From Bradyrhizobium embrapense (GTDB taxonomy: Bacteria > Pseudomonadota > Alphaproteobacteria > Rhizobiales > Xanthobacteraceae), in the NCBI RefSeq assembly GCF_001189235.2, contig NZ_LFIP02000003.1, positions 558,001 through 622,000 of the forward strand: DNA of 64,000 nucleotides, written 5' to 3'. Below are positions 25,523 to 34,860 of this stretch, piece by piece. Under the pieces are notes generated by a model that had not been told where the DNA came from, searched no databases, and was given only the letters and a program-made list of their open reading frames with translations. Position 1 is the stretch's first letter, and each line of letters starts with the position of its first letter. A program made the translations under genes and the position numbers.

Positions 25523-27092
25523 GGGGTGCCTCCGGCGCTTCAATGCTGCTGCCGCCCATCAACAGGCCCAGTCGTTCACGGCTGGTCTCCGCGGTCGGCA
25601 CCGGGGCCGACAGGCGGCCATGGAACATGACCGCGATCCGGTCGGCGATCTCGGCGAGCTCGTCGAGGTCCTGGCTCGTGACCAGCACGGCAGCGCCCCG
25701 CGCGGCGAGATCAAGCAGCGCCTGCCGGATCACGGCGGCCGCGCCGGCATCGACGCCCCAGGTGGGCTGGTTGACGACGAGCACCACCGGATCGCGCAAA
25801 ATTTCGCGACCGACGATGAATTTCTGCAGGTTGCCGCCCGACAGGCTCGCCGCTTCCGGATCGCGCTTGGCCTTGCGCACGTCGAAAGTCTCGGTCGTGC
25901 GGTCGACGGTCTTCAAGGTCGCGGCGGTGTTCACGAAGCCATGAAGCACCATGTTGCCGATGGCGTGGCCGGTGAGGAGGGCATTTTCCGAGAGCCGCAT
26001 GCGCGGCGCCGTTCCGTGACCGAGCCGTTCCTCCGGGATGAAGGCCGCGCCCAGCTTGCGGCGCCTGGTGATCGACAGGTGTCCCGCCGCCTGTCCGTCG
26101 ATCACGATCGTGCCGGGGTCTTTCGCCGGCCGCTCGCCGGAAAGGGCGGCGAACAACTCGTCCTGCCCGTTACCGGCGACACCGGCGATGCCTAGAATTT
26201 CACCACCGCGGAGCTCGAACGAGATATGCTCGAGCCGTACGCCGTGCGGATCGTCGGGCGCGAGGCTGAGATCGTTGACCAGCAGACGGGGCAGGGTGAT
26301 CTGGCGGCTCGCCGCCGCCTTCACTTCCATGATCTCGCCGCCGACCATCATGCGCGCTAGCGATGCCGCGGTTTCGGCCTTGGGATTGCAGGTTTCAACC
26401 TTGCGCCCGCCGCGCAGGATCGTTGCGGTGTCGCAGAGCCGCTTCACCTCTTCCAGCTTGTGGCTGATGTAGAGAATCGCGCGGCCTTCGGCCCTGAGGC
26501 GATCGAGTACGACGAAGAGCTGGTCGGCCTCCTGTGGTGTCAGCACGGCGGTTGGCTCGTCGAGGATCAGAAATTGCGGATTCTGCATCAGCGCGCGCAC
26601 GATCTCGATGCGTTGCCGTTCGCCGACCGAGAGTTGCCAGACCTCGCGCCTCGGATCGAGCGGCAGACCGTATGTTCGGGACACCTGCTCGAGGCGCGCC
26701 GACATATCCTTGAACGGCTCCTTGCCGTCGAGGCCGAGCGCAACGTTCTCGGCGACCGTCAGATTGTCGAACAGCGAGAAATGCTGGAACACCATGCCGA
26801 TGCCGTGTGCGCGCGCATCCGATGGTCCGGACAGTACGATCGTTCTGCCCTGCCAGCGGATATCGCCCTCGCTCGGCTGGATCAGGCCGTAGATCATCTT
26901 GACCAGAGTGGATTTTCCGGCGCCGTTCTCGCCGAGCAATGCATGGATCTCTTGCGGCCGAATATCGAGATCGATCTTGTCGTTGGCGAGAAACGAACCG
27001 TAGCGCTTGGTGAGGCCGATCGTCTGCAGAAGCGGCGTCGCATCTGTGTGCTGCGCGGCAGATGTCGTTGCTAGCATCCCGGGATATCGCAT
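25506..27092 (-). CDS. nucleoside ABC transporter ATP-binding protein (two cassettes)
   Basis: A protein of 528 residues with two ABC domains. The first has Walker A GENGAGKST, signature LSVGERQRIEIVRAL and Walker B FLILDEPTAVLT. The second is degenerate: its P-loop region reads GVAGNGQDE, its signature LSGGNLQKFIVGRE, and its Walker B region VVLVVNQPTWGVDAGA has Asn where Asp is expected. Such asymmetry is normal for sugar/nucleoside importers. It heads the four-gene operon. A 16-bp perfect palindrome lies 172 bases upstream. Confidence 0.9.
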   Translation of the reverse strand: MRYPGMLATTSAAQHTDATPLLQTIGLTKRYGSFLANDKIDLDIRPQEIHALLGENGAGKSTLVKMIYGLIQPSEGDIRWQGRTIVLSGPSDARAHGIGMVFQHFSLFDNLTVAENVALGLDGKEPFKDMSARLEQVSRTYGLPLDPRREVWQLSVGERQRIEIVRALMQNPQFLILDEPTAVLTPQEADQLFVVLDRLRAEGRAILYISHKLEEVKRLCDTATILRGGRKVETCNPKAETAASLARMMVGGEIMEVKAAASRQITLPRLLVNDLSLAPDDPHGVRLEHISFELRGGEILGIAGVAGNGQDELFAALSGERPAKDPGTIVIDGQAAGHLSITRRRKLGAAFIPEERLGHGTAPRMRLSENALLTGHAIGNMVLHGFVNTAATLKTVDRTTETFDVRKAKRDPEAASLSGGNLQKFIVGREILRDPVVLVVNQPTWGVDAGAAAVIRQALLDLAARGAAVLVTSQDLDELAEIADRIAVMFHGRLSAPVPTAETSRERLGLLMGGSSIEAPEAPHAARA

Positions 27093-27611
27093 GCGTGAGG
27101 AGAGCAGGCCGCAATAGTGGGCCAGTTTCGACGCACGCGTAAGTAGGGAAAAAGCGCCACTGCCTGCTCAAGCATTCGGCAAAACTGAGCCATTTCCGCA
27201 AATCTACGGAGCCTTCGGCCTCGCTCACCCAGGAGAGAAATGTTGCAAAAATGCGACTGTCGACCCAATTCGAATTGGGGGCAGTCAACGATGACGCGAA
27301 GTTGAGCAGGGCGCCGTTGCGCGCTTCCGACGGACTTTGCGCGCGCATGCCACGCTTTCCGCGGTGCGCGGAAATGTCGCGATAATCAAGCAATGATGGG
27401 CACAATATGAAATTTCCGGGTGCGATTGACAGCAGATCCGGCGGCCATCAACCCGCCTAAAATCCGTCAGGCTGCGCCGATCTCGCGGAGGCTGTTGATC
27501 AAACACGCGTCAGCACGTGGAAAAACTTCAGGCTTCCCGTTCGCCCCGAAGCTGCGCAACGCTCTCGTGGAAGCATGAACTCCTTGCGCTTCACTCTGGG
27601 GGTCTTTCACG
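27093..27611. other. divergent intergenic region with palindromic operator candidate
   Basis: About 520 bases separate the nucleoside importer operon from the outer membrane channel gene transcribed the other way. No gene is seen. The main structure is the palindrome at 27264-27279. The position suits joint control of import across both membranes. Confidence 0.45.
27264..27279. promoter_or_regulatory. perfect 16-bp palindrome, candidate operator
   Basis: CCCAATTCGAATTGGG is fully self-complementary and is flanked by a further inverted pair, GACTG (27255-27259) and CAGTC (27282-27286). It sits between the divergent nucleoside ABC operon and the Tsx-like gene. A dimeric repressor could bind here; no regulator gene is adjacent. 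Confidence 0.5.
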
Positions 27612-28706
27612 ATGTTCAACATTCGCCGAATTCTGTCGGCCGCTATACTGGCTTTGGGGTTGGTACCGGCCGCCAATCTCGCGAGCGCCGCTGACCTGCC
27701 GGTCAAGGCGCCCAAGCCGCCCGCCGACCTGCCGTTTTTCTTGGTCATTGATGATCGCGTGACCTACTCCTACATTTTCTCCGGCACCGATCCCGGTGTA
27801 TTTTCCGTCCGTCCTGACGGCAGCATCAATGGAAAGACCGCCAAGCAGGTCTATTCGTTCACGCACTTCGACATCTGGGCCTACGGCCAGAACTTCTTCA
27901 CTATCTCGATGTACAAGTCGGACCACAACGACCCGGCATCGCCGTGTTCGAATGTCGGTGTGACCATCACCGGAGCTCCGGCGACCTGCGCCGGCGCCAC
28001 CGAGATTTATGGCCTGTTCCGTTCGACCTTCGGCTGGAATCAGATCTTCAACACCAAGGCGTTCAGCATGGGGCCGCTGAACAACATCTCGTTCGAAGTC
28101 GGCATGGACGCCAACACCGAGAACAACTTCCTCGCGCCCGCCAAGCGCGACGTCGTCGCCGGTCTGCAGTTCGAGTTCAACCTTCCCTACAAGGGTTACA
28201 TCAACGTGTCGCCGTTGATGTATTACGAGTTCGCCAATCATAACGCGTTCGACCAGTGCGGTCTGTTTGGCCCCGGCGTGCCCGGCGTGACCTGCCTGAC
28301 CGACGGCAATACCAAGTTCAAGCCGACCTGGGCCGTCGAAGTGAACTACTACATGGATCTCGGCTTCCTGCCCGAGAACATGCAGTACTTCTCGATCAGC
28401 GGCCGCGCCGGCTGGTACGGCAAGAAGGGCACCGAGAACGAGCCGATGGCGTTCAATCCGGTCACCAACGTCAACACGGCGGTGGAGCTCAACTCCGAGC
28501 CGATCCGTCTGACCTTCGACGCGAGCAAGGCGTTCTGGGGTCCGAAGTATTCCCACTTCGTGGATGTCTGGGTCGCCTACCGCTACTGGCAGAACAAGTT
28601 CGGCCTCGACCACGCCAAGAGCACCGTCTGTAACGTCGCCCCGGGCGTCAGCAACCATTCCTGCACCGAGGAATCGCTCTATTCCGGCATCTCGGTGAAA
28701 TTCTGA
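27612..28706 (+). CDS. outer membrane channel protein, Tsx-like
   Basis: A protein of 364 residues with a signal peptide (FNIRRILSAAILALGLVPAA, cleavage near ASAADLP). The mature part is built of alternating aromatic beta-strands (FTHFDIWAYGQNFFTISMYK, YINVSPLMYYEF, VWVAYRYW) and ends in Phe (GISVKF), as outer membrane barrels do. Strand pattern and length resemble the nucleoside-specific Tsx/OmpK barrel group. Facing a BMP-type nucleoside importer, it is likely the outer-membrane entry pore for nucleosides. The Tsx assignment rests on general pattern, so a generic porin is the alternative. Confidence 0.7.
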   Translation: MFNIRRILSAAILALGLVPAANLASAADLPVKAPKPPADLPFFLVIDDRVTYSYIFSGTDPGVFSVRPDGSINGKTAKQVYSFTHFDIWAYGQNFFTISMYKSDHNDPASPCSNVGVTITGAPATCAGATEIYGLFRSTFGWNQIFNTKAFSMGPLNNISFEVGMDANTENNFLAPAKRDVVAGLQFEFNLPYKGYINVSPLMYYEFANHNAFDQCGLFGPGVPGVTCLTDGNTKFKPTWAVEVNYYMDLGFLPENMQYFSISGRAGWYGKKGTENEPMAFNPVTNVNTAVELNSEPIRLTFDASKAFWGPKYSHFVDVWVAYRYWQNKFGLDHAKSTVCNVAPGVSNHSCTEESLYSGISVKF

Positions 28707-28767
28707 TCCACCCGACCCGTTCCACGGGTGGATCGCCTCGTGGCGCCGCGACACACCGCGGCGCCAC
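28705..28767 (+). terminator. tandem terminator hairpins after the channel gene
   Basis: The first hairpin starts in the stop codon: GATCCACCCG / CGGGTGGATC (28705-28714 with 28725-28734). The second is an 11-bp stem GTGGCGCCGCG / CGCGGCGCCAC (28740-28750 with 28757-28767) with a six-base loop, followed by TTTCCCCCTTT. Confidence 0.8.
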
Positions 28768-28818
28768 TTTCCCCCTTTCCTGCACGGCGGGATGCCGGCC
28801 GGCGGGATCGTTGCGCGA

Positions 28819-29319
28819 CTATCGGGTCCAGATGCCCTCGTGCACGATCGCGGCTTCGTCCTCAAGCAACGGACCGACGACCTCGGTCTTGCGTTGACCG
28901 CTGTCGAATACGTTGCGACAGGGCAGATCGAGCGTCGGATTGTCGGGGTGATTGCCAGTCAGTTCGCGCAGGCGTTGCTCGCTCAGTCCGTAGACCACGC
29001 GGCCGATGCCCGCCCAGTAAATCGCGCCGGCGCACATGGCACAAGGCTCGGCGGATGAGTACAGCGTCGCGCGCGCCCGGACAGCCGCGGGCAACGTCGT
29101 GCATGCGAGGGTCGACAGCATTCGCTCGGCATGGGCCGTGCCGTCGCGCGACGGCATGAAGCCATTCTCCACCTCGAGCAGGACGTTGCCATCGCGATCG
29201 ACGAGGACGGCTCCGAAGGGGTGATTGCCATTGCCGATCGCACGGCGCGCAACCGCGAACGAGTGCCTGAGAAAGCTCTCGTCGTCTCGCGAATGGCTCG
29301 GGCGGTCCGTCTCGCTCAT
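28819..29319 (-). CDS. nucleoside deaminase (guanine/adenosine deaminase fold)
   Basis: A protein of 166 residues of the CMP/dCMP deaminase fold. The zinc motifs are intact: TAHAE (His63, Glu65) and EPCAMCAGAIYW (Cys93, Cys96), and PFGAVLVDRDGNVLLE is the conserved first beta hairpin. The GGNHPDNPTLDLPC-type tail (here GNHPDNPTLDLPCRNVF) suggests a guanine deaminase or related enzyme rather than a tRNA-editing deaminase. I started at ATG 29319, which has AAGGAG seven bases upstream; ATG 29340 does not. In this neighbourhood it would make xanthine from guanine, feeding xanthine dehydrogenase. A fragment of a similar gene lies at 13825-14049. Confidence 0.85.
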   Translation of the reverse strand: MSETDRPSHSRDDESFLRHSFAVARRAIGNGNHPFGAVLVDRDGNVLLEVENGFMPSRDGTAHAERMLSTLACTTLPAAVRARATLYSSAEPCAMCAGAIYWAGIGRVVYGLSEQRLRELTGNHPDNPTLDLPCRNVFDSGQRKTEVVGPLLEDEAAIVHEGIWTR

Positions 29320-29764
29320 ACGCAATCTCCTTGCCGTCATGTTTCCGCGCGGTGGCCAGACGGGCCGACCTTCGCCATCATCACGGAGGACGTGGTTTGG
29401 GACGACGATCGAGACGCGCGCGAAGTCAGGTCTACACCATTCTCGTGGCCTCGTCCGATCCGTGACGTCTTTGCCGGGCCTCCGGCACGAGAATCATAAC
29501 CAGCGCCAGGACGACGTGAATCGGAGCCCTATCGGGAGCGCTATGCGGAAGATTGAAGCAATTGCCGTAAGTCCGCCGCGCAGTAAAGGCGGTTGCGTTT
29601 CCAGCGGCTCGACCCGCGAGGCGTCATCCTTCCGGGCAGCCCGAAACCACTATCGCCCAATTCCGACAGGACGAAATCCAACTGGAGATCCGATGCAGCG
29701 GTCGCGGTCGACGGCTAAACGCGTCGCGTGCGCCGATTCTCTCCGATTGGCGAACGTCAGCCGA
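29320..29764. other. intergenic stretch between purine and sulfur regions
   Basis: About 445 bases. Open frames here are extensions or shadows of the flanking genes. No hairpin or clear promoter was identified. It marks the change from purine genes to organosulfur genes. Confidence 0.35.
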
Positions 29765-31105
29765 TCACGCGATCGCTTGGATGGTGCTGGAGAAGGCGCT
29801 TGGCGGCCGGTGCAGGCCATAATGGTCGCGCAGTGTCGTGCCGGCGTAGTCGTCGCGGAACAGGCCCCGCCTGCGCAGGATCGGGACGACCTGTTCGGCA
29901 AACACGTCGAAGCCACCGGGCAGCCAGGGCGGCATGACGTTGAAGCCGTCGGCGGCGCCGTTCTCGAACCAGGTCTGGATGTTGTCGGCGATCTTCTCCG
30001 GCGGGCCTGCAATCACCCAGTGGCCACGGGCGCCGGCCAGGCGCTGGACAAGTTGGCGGATCGTCGGCTTCTCGCGATCGACGATGTCGACCACCAGCTT
30101 GAAGCGGCTGGCCACGCCGCGCGCAGCGCTGGTGTCGATCAGATGGCGCGGGAACCGGCCGTCGAGGTCGAACCCGGACAGATCGAGCCCGATCATCTGG
30201 CGAAGCTGGGTCAGCGAATATTCCGGCTGGATCAGTTCATTGAACTCGTCCTGCAGCCGATCCGCCTCAGTTTGCGTACTGGCGATGAAGGGACTGATGC
30301 CCGGGAGGACCTTGATCTGATCGGGACTGCGATCGTAGGCACGGGCTTGTCGCTTGATATCGGCGTAGAACTCCTGGGCGCTCGCCAGGGTCTGATGTGC
30401 CGTGAAAATAGCTTCGGCAAAGCGTGCGGCAAAGGCGCGGCCATCGTCGGACGAGCCAGCCTGCACATAGACCGGCCGTCCCTGCGGTGTCCGCGAGATA
30501 TTGAGCGGGCCGCGGACGCGAAAGTGCTTACCGGCGTGGTTGATGGCGTGGATCTTGTCAGTGTCGGCGAAGACGCCGGCGACGGGATCGTTGATCAGTG
30601 CGTCGTCTTCCCAGCTGTCCCACAGTTTGGTGATGACATCGAGATACTCGCGCGCCCGCTCGTAGCGTTCATGATGCGGAGGATGCTCGGGCAGGCCGAA
30701 GTTCTGTGCCGCCTGCGCCGTGCTCGTCGTCACGATGTTCCAGCCGGCCCGGCCGCCGCTGAGATGATCGAGCGAGGCGAACAGACGCGCGAGGTTGTAA
30801 GGCTCGGTGTAGGTCGTCGACGCGGTTGCGATCAGGCCGATGCGTCGGGTCGCGACCGCGATGGCGGCCAGCCAGGTGATCGGCTCGAAGCGGAAGCGCT
30901 GCGCGTAGCGAACGTTATCGGCGAGCGCCGGCCCATCGGCAAAGAAGATAGCGTCGAACTTGTGCGCCTCGGCCTTCTGCGCCAGCTCCTGGTAGTAGGT
31001 GACGTCGAGGATCCGCTCCGCGGCGGAGCCCTTGTAGCGCCAGGCCGCCTCGTGATGGCCACCCGGGTAAATAAAGAGATTGAGAGACAGCTGTCGATCG
31101 CTCAT
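29765..31105 (-). CDS. LLM-class flavin monooxygenase, NtaA/SnaA/DszA type
   Basis: A protein of 446 residues. Members use reduced FMN and oxygen to cleave C-S or C-N bonds in substrates such as dibenzothiophene sulfone and nitrilotriacetate. Seen are the N-terminal LSLNLFIYPGGHHEAAWR, FDAIFFADGPAL, the family core SGGRAGWNIVTT and NFGLPEH, and ADGFNVMPPWLPGGFDVF near the end. The start at 31105 is the ATG just before the conserved domain; the frame is open for 76 more codons upstream without domain content. It has close relatives at 41796-43136 and 48082-49485. It probably relies on the flavin reductase at 38601-39173. Confidence 0.88.
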   Translation of the reverse strand: MSDRQLSLNLFIYPGGHHEAAWRYKGSAAERILDVTYYQELAQKAEAHKFDAIFFADGPALADNVRYAQRFRFEPITWLAAIAVATRRIGLIATASTTYTEPYNLARLFASLDHLSGGRAGWNIVTTSTAQAAQNFGLPEHPPHHERYERAREYLDVITKLWDSWEDDALINDPVAGVFADTDKIHAINHAGKHFRVRGPLNISRTPQGRPVYVQAGSSDDGRAFAARFAEAIFTAHQTLASAQEFYADIKRQARAYDRSPDQIKVLPGISPFIASTQTEADRLQDEFNELIQPEYSLTQLRQMIGLDLSGFDLDGRFPRHLIDTSAARGVASRFKLVVDIVDREKPTIRQLVQRLAGARGHWVIAGPPEKIADNIQTWFENGAADGFNVMPPWLPGGFDVFAEQVVPILRRRGLFRDDYAGTTLRDHYGLHRPPSAFSSTIQAIA

Positions 31106-31133
31106 GCCTGCGGCTCGCGGAATGTTGGGGTGG

Positions 31134-31949
31134 TCAGTTGCCGGTTGACGGCTTGTGTGCAAACGCGAAACGCAGGTAGCGCTCCAGAGGTAGCCCTTCC
31201 GGTGTTCGTTTCGTTTCGACGAGGCGGGCAAACACGCCGCGGATCTGTTCGCGTTCAGACGCTGAGAACGCCTCGAGGAAGTTGCCGAAGGCGCTGGCTT
31301 CCGACCATCGGAGCAGCGAATTGACGTTCTCATGCACCTCGGTCAGCGTGCGCAGCTCGCTGCGGTAGCCGGCAAAGCCGGCGGCGGCGAACAGCGATCT
31401 GAGTCCATCGTCGGTCAGACCGAGCACCGGATTGGAATCCTGGCGATGATCGGCGAACCGGGCCTCGGCGATGGCCTGGCGCAGCAGCACGCGGGACTGA
31501 TGCGGACGGGACGGGTCCTGCACGTTGAGCCCGAGGCGGCCGCCGGGCTTGAGCACACGATGGATTTCCTGCAAGGCGCCGCGCTTGTCGGCAATCCAAT
31601 GGAAGACGCTGTTGAGATAGACCGCATCGAACTGGCCGTCGTCGAAGCCTGCGAGGTCTTCGGCCCGGCCGGTGTGGAATTGCAGATGATCCGACTGCCG
31701 AAGTCGCGCGATCTCGATGCGGCCGGGGAGCGGATCGATGCCGATCACCCGCCCATTCGGTCCGACCAGGCCGGCGACGAATTCGGCAAGCCGGCCGGTG
31801 CCCGTCCCGATATCGAGCACATGCTCGCCGGTCCTGATCGCCAATGGTCCGATCAGGAACTTGCCGTGACGGAACTGAACCAGCCCCGCCTCGTCATAGG
31901 AGCGAGCCAGCTCAGGCGTATCGTGTTCGAGGCTGATGACACCACTCAT
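31134..31949 (-). CDS. class I SAM-dependent methyltransferase
   Basis: A protein of 271 residues. The SAM-binding loop is VLDIGTGTGRLAE (about residues 44-56), followed by the acidic IGIDPLPGRI and the AVYLNSVFHWI and LKPGGRLGLNV motifs of the UbiE/ArsM-like group. The substrate is not indicated by the sequence. It lies 28 bases upstream of the LLM monooxygenase gene on the same strand, so the two probably form an operon and may act on the same compound. Confidence 0.82.
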   Translation of the reverse strand: MSGVISLEHDTPELARSYDEAGLVQFRHGKFLIGPLAIRTGEHVLDIGTGTGRLAEFVAGLVGPNGRVIGIDPLPGRIEIARLRQSDHLQFHTGRAEDLAGFDDGQFDAVYLNSVFHWIADKRGALQEIHRVLKPGGRLGLNVQDPSRPHQSRVLLRQAIAEARFADHRQDSNPVLGLTDDGLRSLFAAAGFAGYRSELRTLTEVHENVNSLLRWSEASAFGNFLEAFSASEREQIRGVFARLVETKRTPEGLPLERYLRFAFAHKPSTGN

Positions 31950-32356
31950 CTGCGGCGTGTCCTATCGTTCATGATGGCAACGCTATGTGCACTTCGGCGT
32001 GCTAGCGACGTTCGGACTCTACGTCGGTGATCGCAAGCCTGTCGATGAAATGAACTTGCATTGTTGCGTCGAATGCCAGCATGAAGCTTGTGAGTTGATC
32101 GACGATCATAGACGAGTGCCTCCGTCACGAAGAAATCAGCGGCTCGTTCGTGCCGTTCTTGCGTGTCGGGCGCTCCAGCTGTTCCGGTCTTGCGCGCTGA
32201 AACGGCGGAGAAAGCGACGATCGTCGCAAATATTTCAACGGCTGCGTCGGCCGCGAAGCGATCATTGCTCGCCGCGGAAAACAAAGCTGGTTTCGTTTCA
32301 TTGACTGGCGATCGATCGCTTTTACGATTTGCATTGTCAAAGCGAGGCCGATCGTC
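31950..32356. other. divergent promoter region
   Basis: About 400 bases between the methyltransferase and the flavoprotein genes. No gene is seen. It contains the perfect dyad TGATCG-A-CGATCA (32096-32108) and the promoter/palindrome described at 32301-32328. Confidence 0.4.
32301..32328 (+). promoter_or_regulatory. candidate sigma-70-like promoter with internal operator
   Basis: A TTGACT box (32301-32306) and a TACGAT box (32323-32328) are separated by 16 bases. The spacer holds the perfect 12-bp palindrome GCGATCGATCGC (32308-32319). A repressor bound there would block polymerase. The promoter lies about 30 bases before the flavoprotein start at 32357. Confidence 0.4.
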
Positions 32357-33793
32357 ATGCCGCAGTCCGACCCCGACAGTGTTGCTCGTGAGGCCTTGCG
32401 CCTGATCGGACCCGATCCGCAAAACTGGGTGCCCGATCTGGACGGGATCGATCATAATGTGGTCGTCGTCGGCGGTGGACAATCCGGCTCGGCGTTTGCG
32501 TTCGCGCTTCGGCGGGCAGGGATCGGCAAGGTCTCGGTGATCGATGCTGCGGCCGGCGTGGCTGAGTCGGGCGTGTGGCTGACGAGTGCACGCATGCACA
32601 AGCTTCGGACGCCGAAGTCCCTGCCGGGTCCGGAGCTTGGTCTGGCCGGTCTCGGGTTCCAGGCGTGGTATGAGGCGCGCTACGGTGCAGCCGCCTATGA
32701 TGCGCTCGACCGCATTCTGCGGTTCGATTGGGCGGCCTATCTCGATTGGTACCGCAGGGTCACCGGTGTAGCGGTTCGTTACGCGACGCGGCTGGTCCGG
32801 ATTGAGCCGGCGGGGGAGCATCTGCGGCTGCATCTGAAGCAGGGCGGTCGCATCACGGTCGAGACTGCGCGAAAACTTGTGCTTGCGACCGGCTTTGCAG
32901 GAAGTGGCGGCGCCGTCATTCCTGATGCGCTGCGCGATCTGCCGAAACACATTCATGCTCATACCTCCGAGAGGATCGACTTCAGGTCGCTCCGAGGCCG
33001 ATCGGTGGCGGTGATTGGAAGCGCCGCGTCGGCGTTCGATGCCGCTGCCGTCGCGCTGGAAGCCGGAGCGCGCGACGTCCACCTCTATGCGCGGCGCGAG
33101 ACGCTGGCCTCGCTTCCGGTGATCCGGATCCGCGGCTATCCGGGCGCCTACGACAATTACGGGGCTTTGCCGGATGCCCTGCGCTGGCAGCAGGCGATCC
33201 GCTTCCGCGAAGCAGGTTCGACCCCGCCGCCAGATGCGATCTCGCGCGCCGTCGCGTTTCCCAATTTCCATCTCCATCTCGGCGCGCCGTGGCAAGCTGT
33301 GCGGCTCGAGGGCGGGCGTCCCGTCGCGGTGACGCCGCAGGGCGAATTCGGTTTCGACTTTGCCATCGCCGGTACCGGATATGCCGTGGATCTCGGCGCG
33401 CAGACCGAGCTTCGCGACTTTGCGGATGAGATCCTGCTGTGGCGCGACCGCTTCACGCCGCGTGACCAGGACAAGGATGAGACTCTCGCGGCGTATCCCT
33501 ATCTGGGATCGGGCCATGAATATCTGGAGAGGGAGCCCGGTCGCGCACCGTTCCTGAAGAATATCCATGTCTTCAACCCGGCAGCCTTCGTCAGCTTCGG
33601 CCTGCCGGTCGGCGATGTCCCGAGCTTCAAGCGCGACATTCCCGCTGTCGTGGCGCGGATCAGTCGCGATCTGTTCCTGGCCGATCTGGCGGCGCACGAG
33701 GCGCGCATCAATGGACCGATCGCCGACGATTTTGCTGCCGAGCTTTATGCTCGGGCGGTCTGGCGCCCACCGGAGCACGTCGCGGCCGAGTAG
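32357..33793 (+). CDS. FAD/NAD(P)-binding flavoprotein monooxygenase-like
   Basis: A protein of 478 residues. It carries an FAD Rossmann motif VVVVGGGQSGSAFAFAL (about residues 35-51) and a second dinucleotide motif SVAVIGSAASAFDAAAVAL (about 216-234), the two-Rossmann layout of flavin-containing monooxygenases. The ATG-type late motif is IAGTGYAVDL. No typical FMO fingerprint FxGxxxHxxx is clear; the position reads MHKLRTPKSLPG. It could hydroxylate N or S atoms or oxidise a small substrate. It begins a forward block leading to TauD and a sulfonate-type ABC importer. An oxidised organosulfur substrate is likely from context. Confidence 0.8.
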   Translation: MPQSDPDSVAREALRLIGPDPQNWVPDLDGIDHNVVVVGGGQSGSAFAFALRRAGIGKVSVIDAAAGVAESGVWLTSARMHKLRTPKSLPGPELGLAGLGFQAWYEARYGAAAYDALDRILRFDWAAYLDWYRRVTGVAVRYATRLVRIEPAGEHLRLHLKQGGRITVETARKLVLATGFAGSGGAVIPDALRDLPKHIHAHTSERIDFRSLRGRSVAVIGSAASAFDAAAVALEAGARDVHLYARRETLASLPVIRIRGYPGAYDNYGALPDALRWQQAIRFREAGSTPPPDAISRAVAFPNFHLHLGAPWQAVRLEGGRPVAVTPQGEFGFDFAIAGTGYAVDLGAQTELRDFADEILLWRDRFTPRDQDKDETLAAYPYLGSGHEYLEREPGRAPFLKNIHVFNPAAFVSFGLPVGDVPSFKRDIPAVVARISRDLFLADLAAHEARINGPIADDFAAELYARAVWRPPEHVAAE

Positions 33794-33903
33794 AGCCACA
33801 CCATCAAGCAGGTTTGCAGAGCCGGTTTGTTTGTCTCCGCCGTCGTTACCGCGACCGGCGCATGGCGGAGCCTTGTCTGGAGCATCGCGGTGAGAGCACG
33901 ATC

Positions 33904-34833
33904 ATGAGCAACACGACTGTCATCGATAACGTCATTCCGCGCGCTGATATCGTCAAGCGTGCGGCGCGGCTTGGAGCAGAGATCCGAAATGTCCGGCTGT
34001 CGGGTGACCTGTCCGACGAAGTTATCCGCGCCATCAACCAGGTGCTGCTCGAGCACAAGGTGATCTTCTTCCGCGACCAGCAGCATCTCGACGATTCCGA
34101 GCAGGAACGCTTTGCGGTGCGGCTCGGCAGACTGGTGCCGCATCCGACGGTCGGCGCGATCAAGGGGACGTCGTCGATCCTGGAGCTGGATTCGGGACGC
34201 GGCGGCGGCCGAGCCGACCAATGGCACACCGACGTGACGTTCGTCGATGCCTATCCGAAGATCTCGGTGCTGCGCGGGGTGGTGATTCCGCCCTATGGCG
34301 GCGACACCATCTGGTCGAATACGGCCGCGGCGTATCTCGACCTGCCGGCGCCGCTGCAGCGGCTCGCCGACGAGCTTTGGGCCGTGCACAGCAACGCCTA
34401 TGACTATGCCGTCAAGGCGCGGGCAAGCGAGGCCGACCGCAAGCATTTCGATGAAGTGTTCACCGGCACGATTTACGAGACCGATCATCCCGTCGTGCGC
34501 GTTCACCCCGAGACCGGTGAGCGGACGCTGGTGCTCGGCAATTTCGTGCAGCGCTTCGTCGGTCTGCCGAAATACGACGGCCAGAAGCTGTTCGACCTGT
34601 TCCAGTCGCATATCACGGCGCCGGAGAACACGGTGCGCTGGAGCTGGAAGGCCAGCGACGTCGCGATCTGGGATAATCGCGCGACCCAGCACTATGCGGT
34701 CAACGACTATGGTGATCAGCACCGCGTGGTGCGCCGTGCCACGATCGACGGCGAAGTTCCGGTATCGATCGACGGTCGCCACAGCGTGACGCGCATCAAG
34801 GCGCCGAAGCAGCAGGCCGCGAAGGCGGCATGA
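33904..34833 (+). CDS. TauD/TfdA-family Fe(II)/2-oxoglutarate dioxygenase
   Basis: A protein of 309 residues. TauD-like enzymes hydroxylate the carbon next to a sulfonate or sulfate, which then releases sulfite or sulfate and an aldehyde. The iron ligands are visible as QWHTDVTF (His and Asp) and the distal His in YGDQHRVVRRATIDG, with the Arg that binds 2-oxoglutarate. The TQHYAVNDYG segment is typical of the alkylsulfatase/taurine group. The start at 33904 follows a GAGAG element. It is 27 bases upstream of a complete sulfonate-type ABC importer. Taurine, another alkyl sulfonate, or an alkyl sulfate are all possible substrates. Confidence 0.88.
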   Translation: MSNTTVIDNVIPRADIVKRAARLGAEIRNVRLSGDLSDEVIRAINQVLLEHKVIFFRDQQHLDDSEQERFAVRLGRLVPHPTVGAIKGTSSILELDSGRGGGRADQWHTDVTFVDAYPKISVLRGVVIPPYGGDTIWSNTAAAYLDLPAPLQRLADELWAVHSNAYDYAVKARASEADRKHFDEVFTGTIYETDHPVVRVHPETGERTLVLGNFVQRFVGLPKYDGQKLFDLFQSHITAPENTVRWSWKASDVAIWDNRATQHYAVNDYGDQHRVVRRATIDGEVPVSIDGRHSVTRIKAPKQQAAKAA

Positions 34834-34860
34834 TCTAGCCGGATCGAGGGAGTTGCGAAC

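Noticed and set aside
29225..31324. A 699-codon plus-strand frame
   Set aside because: It is the complementary shadow of the DszA-like gene and its upstream DNA; its product is low-complexity and Asp/Gly/Arg-rich with no domain.
31946..33799. A 617-codon minus-strand frame
   Set aside because: Shadow of the FAD/NAD(P) flavoprotein gene.
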